Below, piece by piece: positions 54,675-64,000 of a DNA stretch of 64,000 bases. Source of the DNA: Agapanthus africanus (lineage: Eukaryota; Streptophyta; Magnoliopsida; Asparagales; Amaryllidaceae); NCBI GenBank assembly GCA_030015575.1, contig CM057337.1, positions 379,587,582 to 379,651,581 of the forward strand. The letters run 5' to 3'. The stretch's first letter is position 1. Every line of letters starts with the position of its first letter. Position numbers and translations under genes: made by a program. The notes beneath the pieces were generated by a model. The model did not search any database and was not told the DNA's origin. It saw nothing but the letters and a program-made list of their open reading frames with translations.

Positions 54675-56781
54675 TGTTGGATATAGTGCCCTCAGAGTCA
54701 ATTATTGGATCACAGGCACGTGATTGCAATGATTGAGGGAGGACCTATACCGGTAGGACAGTCTTACTCAAGATGATAGTATGCTATCTGGTTTATCTTT
54801 ATCATTATGTACTACTTTAGGTGGCCTTATAGGTCGCTATTACACATTGATAGAGCCCTTACGATTCTTGCTTGACTACCAGTAGTATGATGGCGATCAT
54901 ATACGTGGGAGCTGGGATCTATAAGCACATCCTTAAAAGGTCCCTCGTCGTAGGAGTTTCGAGACTGGGCATCGATACTCCATTAGTAGACTAGTGTATA
55001 CAGTCGAGACCCCGACGAGGGGCGGTGGACGGTCTCACAAGCCATTGGTGTCGGTTGGATCACCTAAGCTGTATACAGGTGCTCATTGGGTTATGAGTAC
55101 ACCGGACAGGACTCGCCGGGAACATGCTAGTTGGTATTATACCTAGCATCAGATAGCAGTTCCCTGGTGATATGTATACAGGTTAGTTCATCGACCTGAG
55201 ATCGTCATTTGTCTCGTGTGAGTTCCCACTGTACTTTGATTACTACCCTACCACGGCTCAAAGGAGTCGTGCAAACAGGTTTTAGTTGGGTACAGTCTCG
55301 AGCCACATGGAGGCAATGAGCGGATCGGCAGGGGTTCGTCTCTCCCGGTATTGGGGGTGAGGTCGCGCTGTGTCTAGGAGAGCCATTACACGAAGTCCTT
55401 GGCCAAGGTAGGATATTTACTGGTAGGTATTCCAGTAGTATCTCAGGGTGTTCTGGGCTACACTCGGACACGACTTGTACCGCTTTTGGGGGTCTGACTT
55501 TTACCAACACCTCAGGCCTGCCATGCGATGCTCATAGACGAACGAACAGGACTGTACGGATATTGTCACTGACTGGCTCAGTAGGGTGTCAGGATGCGTT
55601 CGCTCATCGACCTCCCTTTTGGTCAATACGTGGTAACCCGTTACGTACGGCTAATAGCTCTGACGTGTTGTGGTTAAATCCACAGCCAAAGTATTGACAA
55701 GTCTTTAGAGTCCCCCACAGATAGTTTCTCAAGTTTCGGGCGAAACATTGTATAGGCTGTATGGATTTATAGCAGGGTTCGAACATACGCATGCACTTGT
55801 GCACGTGTTATGGTTCAGACGGATAATACTAGTGGGCTTTGGTTTAAGCCGGATCCTAGTATTATACAGTGTAGATTTTGTCTCATTGCATTCGCATTCG
55901 GTTGGAATACAAATGCGTATATGTATATACAGCTGCGGGGTTATCCTGTAATTTATTACGGGATCATTTTTTGAAGCTGCCAGTTTGCATTCCGTTTCGG
56001 CCATTTTTCTTTCATCTCTTCTTGGCTGAAATTCTTGCATTGAGGAGCTTATTTGCAAAAGTGAAGTTTTACTAAATGGGGTTTTTTTTTGTGGTGGCCT
56101 GGGCTTCAGAATTTCCTTGGACTCTCTTGATGTTTCTTGCATCTTTGACTCTCTTTGCTTGCATTTATGTGATGGGATTTGATAAGGATTTTAGTGTGAC
56201 TATTTTTCCCCATTATCACCACACTTTGCTTATGGTCACCTCTCACTTGAGCTTGCACTCACCTCCCTCCTCTCCTTGAGATGGTCGAGCACCATTTTGG
56301 ACAGCACCCTCTCTCTTGGTGTAGAGAATGATTCATTTCTCATTTGCACTAAAATTCTTTAGTTCATCTCCAAAGCTCATTCCTCCTTCTTCACTACAAA
56401 TGGCAACTTCTATTAATCCTTGAGATAAAGTTTTCTACGTATATTCTATAGCAATCTTGGACACGTCGGCTTGCAAACTTCATGTCCGAGTTGCCTCGGT
56501 TCAGAGGTGGGAGCCCGTAAAAAGACTTCTCGATGTGGTGCCCTTCTGACGAGGAGATCGAGACCGGTGATGCCGCGAGGAGCTTGGGATGGTGGCCGAA
56601 GACCGAAGGACACGGATCGCTCGATATAGCTTTCCAACCCCCTCTCTAATTAGCTAGTAGTAGGTTAATGGTTCGATCCGGGTTTTAAGCATACGATAGC
56701 GCCGTTTTTCTAGTGTGAAAAAGTTATCGTTTCCGCATTTTGGCCTCGGAAAGATGGCCGGCGCGCTATCGTAGACTTACA
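54675..56781 (+). repeat. NaC-3 3' LTR (2107 bp)
   Basis: TGTTGGATATAGTGCC to …GACTTACA. Short ORFs at 55748-56279 and on the opposite strand lie in LTR sequence and are not supported as genes. Confidence 0.9.
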
Positions 56782-58334
56782 TTAGGTTCACAGGTGGGAA
56801 CTTCGGACGCTGCGAAGAAGGAGAAACAGGAGGCAGGCTTTACTTAGCCAAGAGCGTTGGTGAGTAGATTTAACATCTACAGGGGAATCGCCCGCATTGC
56901 GTTATGCGTCTGGGCTAGAGATGTTATGATATTGTCACATATTCTATCGCATATATAGAGTGGCCCATACACCTTATTGCTTAGTTACTTGTTGTGCTTG
57001 GACTAGTACCTTTAGGACACTGCACTATTATTGACGGCTCGTGTTGCATAAGCACTGATTGTATGCTGCACACACCGTCAATAATTGCCATGACATACAT
57101 AACACACATACATATATGATATTGTTGGATAGGGACATTGAGATATTGATTCATATTCCATTGTGCATATGGCATATAGCAGACCTGTATACCTACATGC
57201 TTACACATATTTCTTGACATGCTTACATGCTAGTTACCTGTATACCTATATGGTATTGTACCATTAATGATAGGTATATACTCATATGAGACATAGCTAC
57301 ATGTACAACTTGCATACATACTTACACTTATCCCTGGAGGGTATATTACATCATTACTGATAGGTAGATACATATATACCTTGCTATACCTACATGCTTA
57401 CACATATATTTGGTTATAGCTACTTGTTCACCTTTATTTGATGTTATATTATACTTGGAGAAATTAGGAACCGCATGATATATATTAACTTGTTGCAGTT
57501 AATTAGCGGCTTTTCTTTTATATTCTCACATTACAGTTTTATGTTGCATATATTATATTCACGGATTTTCGCATTGAGATATGGATTTTTCATGATGTTT
57601 TCTGGATTTGAGGACCATGGCAGTTTCATGAAATTACGCATTATTTGAATAACCCGGTTTCTCTTGATATGATATTTCAGCAGCCACCATGAGATTTATC
57701 GGTTCTGATATATATATCCCATGCGAGGAGGAGTCGGGGGCCATGTCAGGGTACATGGTGGGGCCTGGAGGTACCCCGGGACGAGAAAGGACTGTCGATG
57801 TACCACGCCGATGAGCCTAACAGGGGAAACATACCTACCGGTGACAGTACCTATGACCCGGTGGTTATCGTGGGGATACCGACAAGAGTCATGTACGTAT
57901 GGATACGTCGAAAGACGAGGGTCAAAGCTGGGTACTCGGGTTTTTGGGATAGCGTATGATACGTACCTATCAGGAGGCCAGTCATGGTGACAGCACCTGA
58001 TAGATCAGTATTTATGTGCCGATACTTGACACAGGTTTTCATGATATTTTTACTCCTAAGAATATATAACAGTGGAATGGGACGCTGTTATATATGCATA
58101 TAAATATATATATATATATATATATATTTGTGGAATGGGACGCTAATATATGTGTATACATATCAATTCATTTACATCATCATAATTATTCAAGAAAATA
58201 TACTTAGGATATATGAGATTCACTTGATATTGGATTCAGGATATATGAGTTTCACTTCATATTGGATTCAGGATATATGAGATTTACTTTATATTGTACA
58301 CTCATGATATATGAGATTTACTTGATATAGTACA
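56782..58334. other. unassigned AT-rich sequence
   Basis: I match this stretch to no other part of the window. It has scattered short repeats: ctacatgcttacacatat at about 57200 and 57388, and tggaatgggacgct at about 58074 and 58133. It has a TA run at about 58103-58128 and a decayed minisatellite at 58200-58330. The ORF at 57721-57990 (89 codons) shows no recognisable domain. It may be the older sequence into which NaC-3 inserted, or part of another repeat. Confidence 0.5.
58200..58334. repeat. decayed minisatellite, unit about 40 bp
   Basis: About four units built on gatatatgagattcacttgatattg, with the last two variant. It abuts the CopA LTR fragment. Confidence 0.65.
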
Positions 58335-58715
58335 TGTTAGTTATATGTATGCCCTAGAGGCCATTACTATACATGAGATGTATATTGTAGTGGATGCTTG
58401 GACATATATAGGGAGGACTTTCTTGCTCGACATAATAGTATGCTATCTGCTTACTCTTTACCTTAACGTGTATACTGATCAGTCTCTCTGTTACATGTTG
58501 GTAAAGCCCTTAGGATGTGTACTTGACTACCTGGACTATGATGCGGATCATACTAGTGGGGACATGGTAGTCCATAAGTACATCCTTCAAGGTCCCTAGT
58601 CGTGGGTGTATCGAGACGGGGCATCGATATACCAGAGTAGACTAGCGTATAACTTCTCGACCCATATATATGGGCGATGGATGATCCCATATCCATTGAT
58701 GTTTGACATCAGAGA
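58335..58715 (+). repeat. CopA LTR fragment, plus orientation (381 bp)
   Basis: TGTTAGTTATATGTATGCCC… matches the sense start of CopA LTRs through to gacatcagaga. It is not preceded by the polypurine tract, so it is a 5' LTR or a solo LTR rather than a 3' LTR. It is interrupted by CopA-2; the rest would lie beyond the window. Confidence 0.85.
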
Positions 58716-60929
58716 TGTAGGGTTCCTAGGCACGCTAATGAAGTCTCACAAGGCATCAACCATGCCAATTTCAAATTTTATGGGTGCCGAGAAACCCTAA
58801 TACGGATCGTTGACTAGAAGTTTAGGCGAAATACAAATCTAGTTAAGAACTTAACTAAAGATAAGAAGCTACAACCTTTGTAGATCCGGATATCCACTTC
58901 CTAGGCTCCACATAGGCGTCGTCTCGCTGTCCATCTCGAATCCCGGACTCAATCGTCGGCTTGATCGGAGAAATGGGCGGACTAGATCGTCGGCTTTGTG
59001 CTGAAGATGATCTACGTCGAGGCATCACAAGTTCAAGCTCCGACTTCACAAATTTGTGAAACTTGTGAAGAAAATACCCAAAACAACTTGGCAAGAGGCA
59101 GAGGGTGAAGAAATAGGAGGTGGGTTCACTTTAGAATTGGATTTCTCACTTTAGAACTCAAGTTGCCATTGATGGCATCAAGCTTTCTTTCTTGAAGAAG
59201 AAGATGAAGAAGATGAAAGAATATGATAAGTGTTGAATTAAAATGAAAAATAATTCAATACTTATCATAAGCTAACCATAGTTGAGTGCAGAGAATAGAC
59301 CATGGTTACTTGGATGGGTTAGGGTTAAGCATGAAGACAAGAATGGTTAAGAAGTCAAAGCTTCATGAAGCTTCAACTAGAAACAAACATAGCCACCATT
59401 CTTATCTAAATCTTTTCCAAATAAATAAACAAATAAATAAATGAAAAATCAAAAACCCTAATCATCTCTTAACCATGGTTTAATCCTTTACACTTAACCA
59501 CATGATCAAGTATCATCAAACAGGATACAAATATGTGCACAATAATATATCACATATACAATGTGCATCAAGTGAGAAAATCCTTTTAAAATGAACCAAT
59601 ACTAGTTAATGCAAAGTAATATATCAAATATATAATTATACATTAAATCATTAAATCAACACTTGATTTAACGATCCGGTCATATCGCATATAACCGACT
59701 AGTATCCTATGTATCGGCTTATCGAGCCAATCCTTGATTCGATATCTAGGTTATATTGAATATAACCAATCGATACATCCATCGCGAGAATGGAATACGG
59801 CATCACATACACGCATCATTCTCGGTCCTGCACATATCTCACATGCACTCCTATTTCGTTTCGCTTGAGCCAGGAAACCTCTGTGTAGGACTCTAAAGAC
59901 TCGTCAATACGCCGGTAGCAGATGATGATCATATCAAGCACCCACAAGCCGCAAGCGGTCTGCTAAACGTAACGGCTATCCGGGTATTGATTGATCAGAA
60001 GATCGACGAGCTAGCCCGCTCACACTCCTGTGAATCCAACCAGTAACACTTACCGTACAGTCCGGTCTGTTCGTCTGATACGTCGCATATCAAGTCTAGG
60101 GGTGGTAAACGTTAGACCCCAGTAACCGATAAGTCGTGCCGATGTGAGGCTCATAACGGGTCGAGAAACTACTGGTAACACTTACCAGCAAATCTCTGAT
60201 CAGCCCTGGCCAGGGACTTCCCTGTTACGGCCAATCGAGCACAGCGCAACATCAACCCCCAATACCGGGAGAGACGAAACCCCTCCTATCGCTCATTACC
60301 TCCATGTGACTCGGGACTGTACCCAAAGACCACCGTTTTGCACGCCCTCATGGACGTGGTAAGGTGGAGATCAAAGCACAGTGGGAATCACACAAGACTC
60401 TATGACGATCTCGGGTCTTCAGACTAACCTGCACAAGTGTCACCTGAGAACTGCCATCTGACGTGAGGTATAATACCATCTGGGAGTTCTCGGCGAGTCC
60501 GTCCAGTGTACCCAGTCTCTACTGAGCACCCGTACACCATCTCTGATGTCAAACACCAATGGATATGGGATCATCCATCGCCCATCTCATGGGTCGAGAA
60601 GCGTATACGCTAGTCTACACTGGTATATCGATGCCCCGTCTCGATACACCCACGACTAGGGACCTTGAAGGATGTACCTATGGACTACCATGTCCCCACT
60701 AGTATGATCTGCATCATAGTCTAGGTAGTCAAGTACACATCCTAAGGGCTTTACCAACATGTAACTATAAGACAGTTTAAAGAGACAAGTGTACATGTTA
60801 AGATAAAGAGAAACCAGATAGCATACTATCATATCAAGCAAGAAAGTCATCTCTATATATGTCCAAGCATCCAATATAATATACATCATCTGTACAATAC
60901 TGGCCTCTAGGGCATACATACAACTAACA
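58716..60929 (-). repeat. CopA-2 3' LTR (2214 bp)
   Basis: Opens TGTAGGGTTCC on the plus strand and ends ACAACTAACA. It is clearly diverged from the CopA-1 LTRs. It contains the perfect hairpin TTAAATCAA-CAC-TTGATTTAA (59651-59671). Confidence 0.93.
59651..59671 (-). other. TCAACACTTGA-core hairpin, CopA-2
   Basis: Nine perfect pairs around CAC. Relative to CopA-1 13866-13886, the pairs C-G and G-C in the stem are T-A and A-T here. Confidence 0.7.
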
Positions 60930-60944
60930 ATCTCCCACTTGCAC
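60930..60944 (-). other. CopA-2 polypurine tract
   Basis: Minus strand GTGCAAGTGGGAGAT between the pol stop and the 3' LTR. Confidence 0.9.
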
Positions 60945-63900
60945 TAGGGCCAGCTGCTGTAGTATCGCATACCGAGCATCCCGAAGAGTCTCTCAAACTG
61001 TATCTGGGGAATGGACTTCGTGAGTGGATCCCCGTGTTGTCCTTCGTGTCAACCCTCCTGACCTCGATCTCCCGGCGATCAACTATCTCCCGGATCAGGT
61101 GATACCGCCTCAGAATATGCCTGGATCGCTGATGGGACCTGGGTTCCTTGGCCAAAGCCACCGCTCCATTGTTATCGCAATACAAAGGTATTGGATGCTC
61201 AATGGATGGAACCACTCCAAGTTCAGTAATGAACTTCTTGATCCAGACAGCCTCTTTAGCAGCATCGTTGGCAGCGATGTATTCAGCCTCCATCGTCGAG
61301 TCCGCCACGGTTTCCTGCTTGGAACTCTTCCAGCTAACCGCCCCTCCGTAAAGGGTAAAGACAAATCCCGACTGCGACTTAGAGTCGTCCTTATCACTCT
61401 GGAAGCTCGAATCGGAAAGGACTCCACTTGGAGTTCTCCATTCCCATACACTAAGAGCATCTCTTTAGTCCTTCGCAAGTACTTGAGAATGCTCTTCACA
61501 GCTGTCCAGTGGCTCTCTCCAGTATCAGCTTGATACCTGCTCACTATACTTAGTGAGTATGCAACATCGGGTCTGGTACATAGCATCGCATACATGATAG
61601 AGCCTACAGCTGAAGCATAGGGTATCCCTTGCATGCGAGCTCTCTCCAAATCAGTCTTGGGAGACATCTCTTTGGAGAGAGTGACTCCAGAGATCGTGGG
61701 CAAGTTCCAACGCTTGGATTCTTCCATACTAAACCTCTTAGTATGGTGTCAATGTACCTGGATTGGGACAATCCCAATATCCGTTTGGATCTATCTCTAT
61801 AGATCCTAATTCCCAATATGCAGGAGGCATCACCAAGATCTTTCATTGAGAATCTTTGTGATAAGAAGAGCTTGACCGATTGCAGCATAGGAATATCATT
61901 TCCTATCAAGAGTATGTCGTCCACGTACAATACGAGGAAGACAACCTTACTCTCTGCCACCTTCTTGTAAATACAAGGTTCATCTGGGTTTTTGTCGAAA
62001 TCAAACTCTTTGATAACGACGTCAAAGCAGATGTTCCAACTCCGCGATGCTTGCTTTAATCCATAAATGGATTTAAGCAGCTTGCACACCTTCCCACTGC
62101 TCCCACTGTCTACGAAGCCCTCTGGCTGAGTCATGTACACGCACTCTTCTAAATCACCATTTAGAAAGGCGGTCTTAACATCCATTTGCCAGATTTCGTA
62201 GTCATGATATGCAGCGATGGCAAGCATGATTCGGATGGATTTAAGCATAGCTACTGGAGAAAAGGTTTCGTCATAGTCCACACCTGGTCTTTGACGAAAA
62301 CCTTTTGCTACAAGTCTAGCTTTGAAAGTCTCCACTTTCCCATCTACACCAAGTTTTTTCTTGAAGATCCACTTGCTCCCAATGGGTTTTACCCCTTCAG
62401 GAGCAACTTCCAAAGTCCATACTTTGTTGGTGTACATGGATTCCATCTCGGACCGCATAGCATCCAGCCATTTCACTGAGTCCCCACTCGTGATGGCCTG
62501 CTCGAAGCTAGTTGGGTCATCATCCTCCATGATGCAATCCTCACTTCCACCATCAATGAGAAAACCATAGTATCTCTCAGGTGGTCGAGAAATCCTACTA
62601 GATCGGCGGAGAGGCTGGGGTACGTCGGGCACCACTGAATCCTCTGGTTCTACTAAATCATTAGTTGCAGTTTGTGGTGCTGGAACCTCTTCCAGCTCTA
62701 CCTCTTTGCCATTAATTTCTTTTGCAAGAAATTCCCTTTCCAAAAAGGTGGCATGTTGAGCAACAAACACTCTTTGTTCCTCAGCTTGGAAGAAAAAATA
62801 TCCTTGAGAATTCTTAGGATATCCCACAAACTTGCAAAGGACTGATCGTGCCTCGAGTTTGTCCGGATTTTTCTTTTTGACATAGGCCGGACAACCCCAT
62901 ATCTTAATTCGTTTAAAATATGGTCTCTTCCCACTCCATATCTCATATGGTGTGGTAGGTACAGATTTAGACGGAACCAGATTCAATAGGTATATGGCTG
63001 TCTCAAGCGCATATCCCCAAAAGGAAATAGGTAACTCAGCATTGCTCATCATTGAACGCACCATATCTAATAGGGTGCGATTCCTTCGTTCCGATACACC
63101 GTTGTGCTGTGGTGTATAAGGAGGAGTAAGCTGAGAGAGAATCCCATTCTCTTTTAGATAATCCAGGAATTCACTGCTTAAGTATTCACCTCCTCGATCA
63201 GATCGAAGAATCTTAATACTTTTGCCCGTTTGGTTCTCTACCTCGTGCTTATATTCTTTGAATTTCTCAAAAGCTTCAGACTTGTGTTTCAACAGGAACA
63301 CATGCCCGTATCTAGAGAGATCGTCAGTGAATGTAATGAAGTAGGAAGAACCATTTCTGGCGTGTGTAGACATAGGACCGCATACATCACTATGCACCAG
63401 TCCCAAGAGTTCTGTAACTCTTTCTCCGTGTCCCGTAAACGGAGTTTTGGTCATTTTTCCTTTGAGACATGAATGGCAAGTGTCATAAGATGATAATTCG
63501 AATGAATTCAAATATCCATTCTTATGCAACTTAGCTAGTCGTGTCTCATTGATATGACCAAGTCTACAGTGCCACAAGAAGGATTCGTTCATTTCTGAGC
63601 TTTTCCTCTTGTGTGTGTTTTGTATATTGAAGACTGTATTTTGATTGAGAATGAATATGCCATTATGTAGCGAGCCTAATGCAATCAACTTTTGATCTAG
63701 GAATATGTTCATAACATTATCCTTTACTACAAAATTATATCCTTCTTTACTTAATAAAGAAACTGATATAATGTTGCACATCATGTTCGGTATATAATAG
63801 CACTCATTCAGGACTAGTGTATCACCATTTGGTAATACCAAGTGATATATGCCAACTGCTTTGGCTGCAACATTTGCCCCATTCCCTACTTGAACGGAAT

Positions 63901-64000
63901 GATCACCTTTTCCCAGTTCTCTACCTTTTCGTAGCCCATGTAACTTCTTACATATATGGGATCCTGATCCGGTATCTAATACCCAGGACGTAGGGTGCAC
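60944..64000 (-). pseudogene. CopA-2 pol with three single-base deletions (partial)
   Basis: From the window edge inward: protease DTGSGSH, GAG_pre-integrase HHCC finger, integrase (SDVCG, SDRGGEY, GVSERRN) and reverse transcriptase with intact YVDD (about 61914-61925). The long frame runs from 64000 to a frameshift near 61740, where one T of cctctttagt is missing. The RT tail and RNase H start continue in a second frame to a deletion near 61415 (after …LQVES). RNase H continues in a third frame to a deletion near 61032 (after …DTKDN). Each is a one-base loss relative to CopA-1. All catalytic residues remain, so the damage may be recent or may include sequencing errors. Confidence 0.92.

Larger units (their letters stand above)
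52933..56781 (+). mobile_element. NaC-3, 3' portion
   Basis: It continues from 32839 after NaC-4, with the rest of the degenerate pol and a 3' LTR ending ACTTACA at 56781. The target duplication cannot be checked because the 5' end is outside the window. Confidence 0.85.
58716..64000 (-). mobile_element. CopA-2, Ty1/copia LTR retrotransposon, cut by the window end
   Basis: It has a 3' LTR (58716-60929), polypurine tract (60930-60944) and Gag-Pol from RNase H back to protease. Gag, leader and 5' LTR lie beyond 64000. It is the same family as CopA-1: the LTRs have the same ends and the pol proteins are close. It is inserted in a CopA LTR of the opposite orientation. The predicted target duplication is agaga (58711-58715). 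Confidence 0.92.

Noticed and set aside
57721-57990. 89-codon ORF as a host gene
   Set aside because: No domain, no codon or intron context, embedded in repeat-rich AT sequence.
58103-58128. TA run as a functional element or origin
   Set aside because: Simple microsatellite with nothing else to support a function.

Overview
This is a stretch of flowering-plant nuclear DNA made almost entirely of nested LTR retrotransposons. I find no host gene, tRNA, rRNA or CRISPR array. A plant is indicated by the Ty1/copia polyproteins, by primer-binding sites matching plant initiator tRNA-Met (copia elements) and tRNA-Asp (Athila/Tat-like Ty3/gypsy element), and by the 2 kb LTRs. I cannot name the species. 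The working names used here are CopA (autonomous-type copia), CopB (copia, intact), NaC (non-autonomous copia with ruined coding sequence) and Ath (Athila/Tat-like gypsy derivative).

Layout, outermost to innermost. NaC-3 (+; 30958-32839 and 52933-56781) is the oldest host element in view. NaC-2 (+; leader 1-1001, remainder 25004-30957) appears to sit inside NaC-3; its 5' LTR lies left of the window. Ath-1 (+; 1002-25003, target duplication agttt) sits inside NaC-2. CopA-1 (-; 12939-23262, target duplication atatc) sits inside the 3' LTR of Ath-1. A 5'-truncated NaC-1 (+; 3661-9649) sits inside the Ath-1 interior, and its left edge coincides with the Ath-1 target site. On the right, NaC-4 (-; 32840-52932, target duplication ctaag) split NaC-3, and CopB-1 (-; 33357-43443, target duplication cgaat) split the left LTR of NaC-4. 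From 56782 to 58334 there is unassigned AT-rich sequence with small repeats. It is followed by a + strand CopA LTR fragment (58335-58715) interrupted by CopA-2 (-; 58716 to beyond 64000).

Coding capacity. Only CopB-1 is intact: one 1322-codon Gag-Pol ORF with all catalytic motifs, and LTRs differing by about six substitutions by hand count. CopA-1 lacks most of gag, has a frameshift and carries YVDN in place of YVDD in the reverse transcriptase. CopA-2 has three single-base deletions in pol. The four NaC copies share a degenerate pol and a private tandem duplication, so they look like a family copied in trans. Ath-1 carries one gag-like frame of about 607 codons broken by a single TAA and has no pol.

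The least ordinary signals are RNA-level. Copia leaders carry three evenly spaced small hairpins whose loops are nearly uniform within an element but differ between elements. A fourth hairpin downstream shows a compensatory pair change. GC-rich inverted repeats with the core GCGGAACCGC (or its complement) lie about 190-280 nt downstream of the primer-binding site in elements of both superfamilies. CopA carries a set of hairpins built on the core TCAACACTTGA with different stems. The CopB-1 LTR has six TTGAC (W-box) cores within 50 bp upstream of a TATA-like site. These are candidates for packaging, dimerisation or stress-promoter signals; all functional readings are inference.
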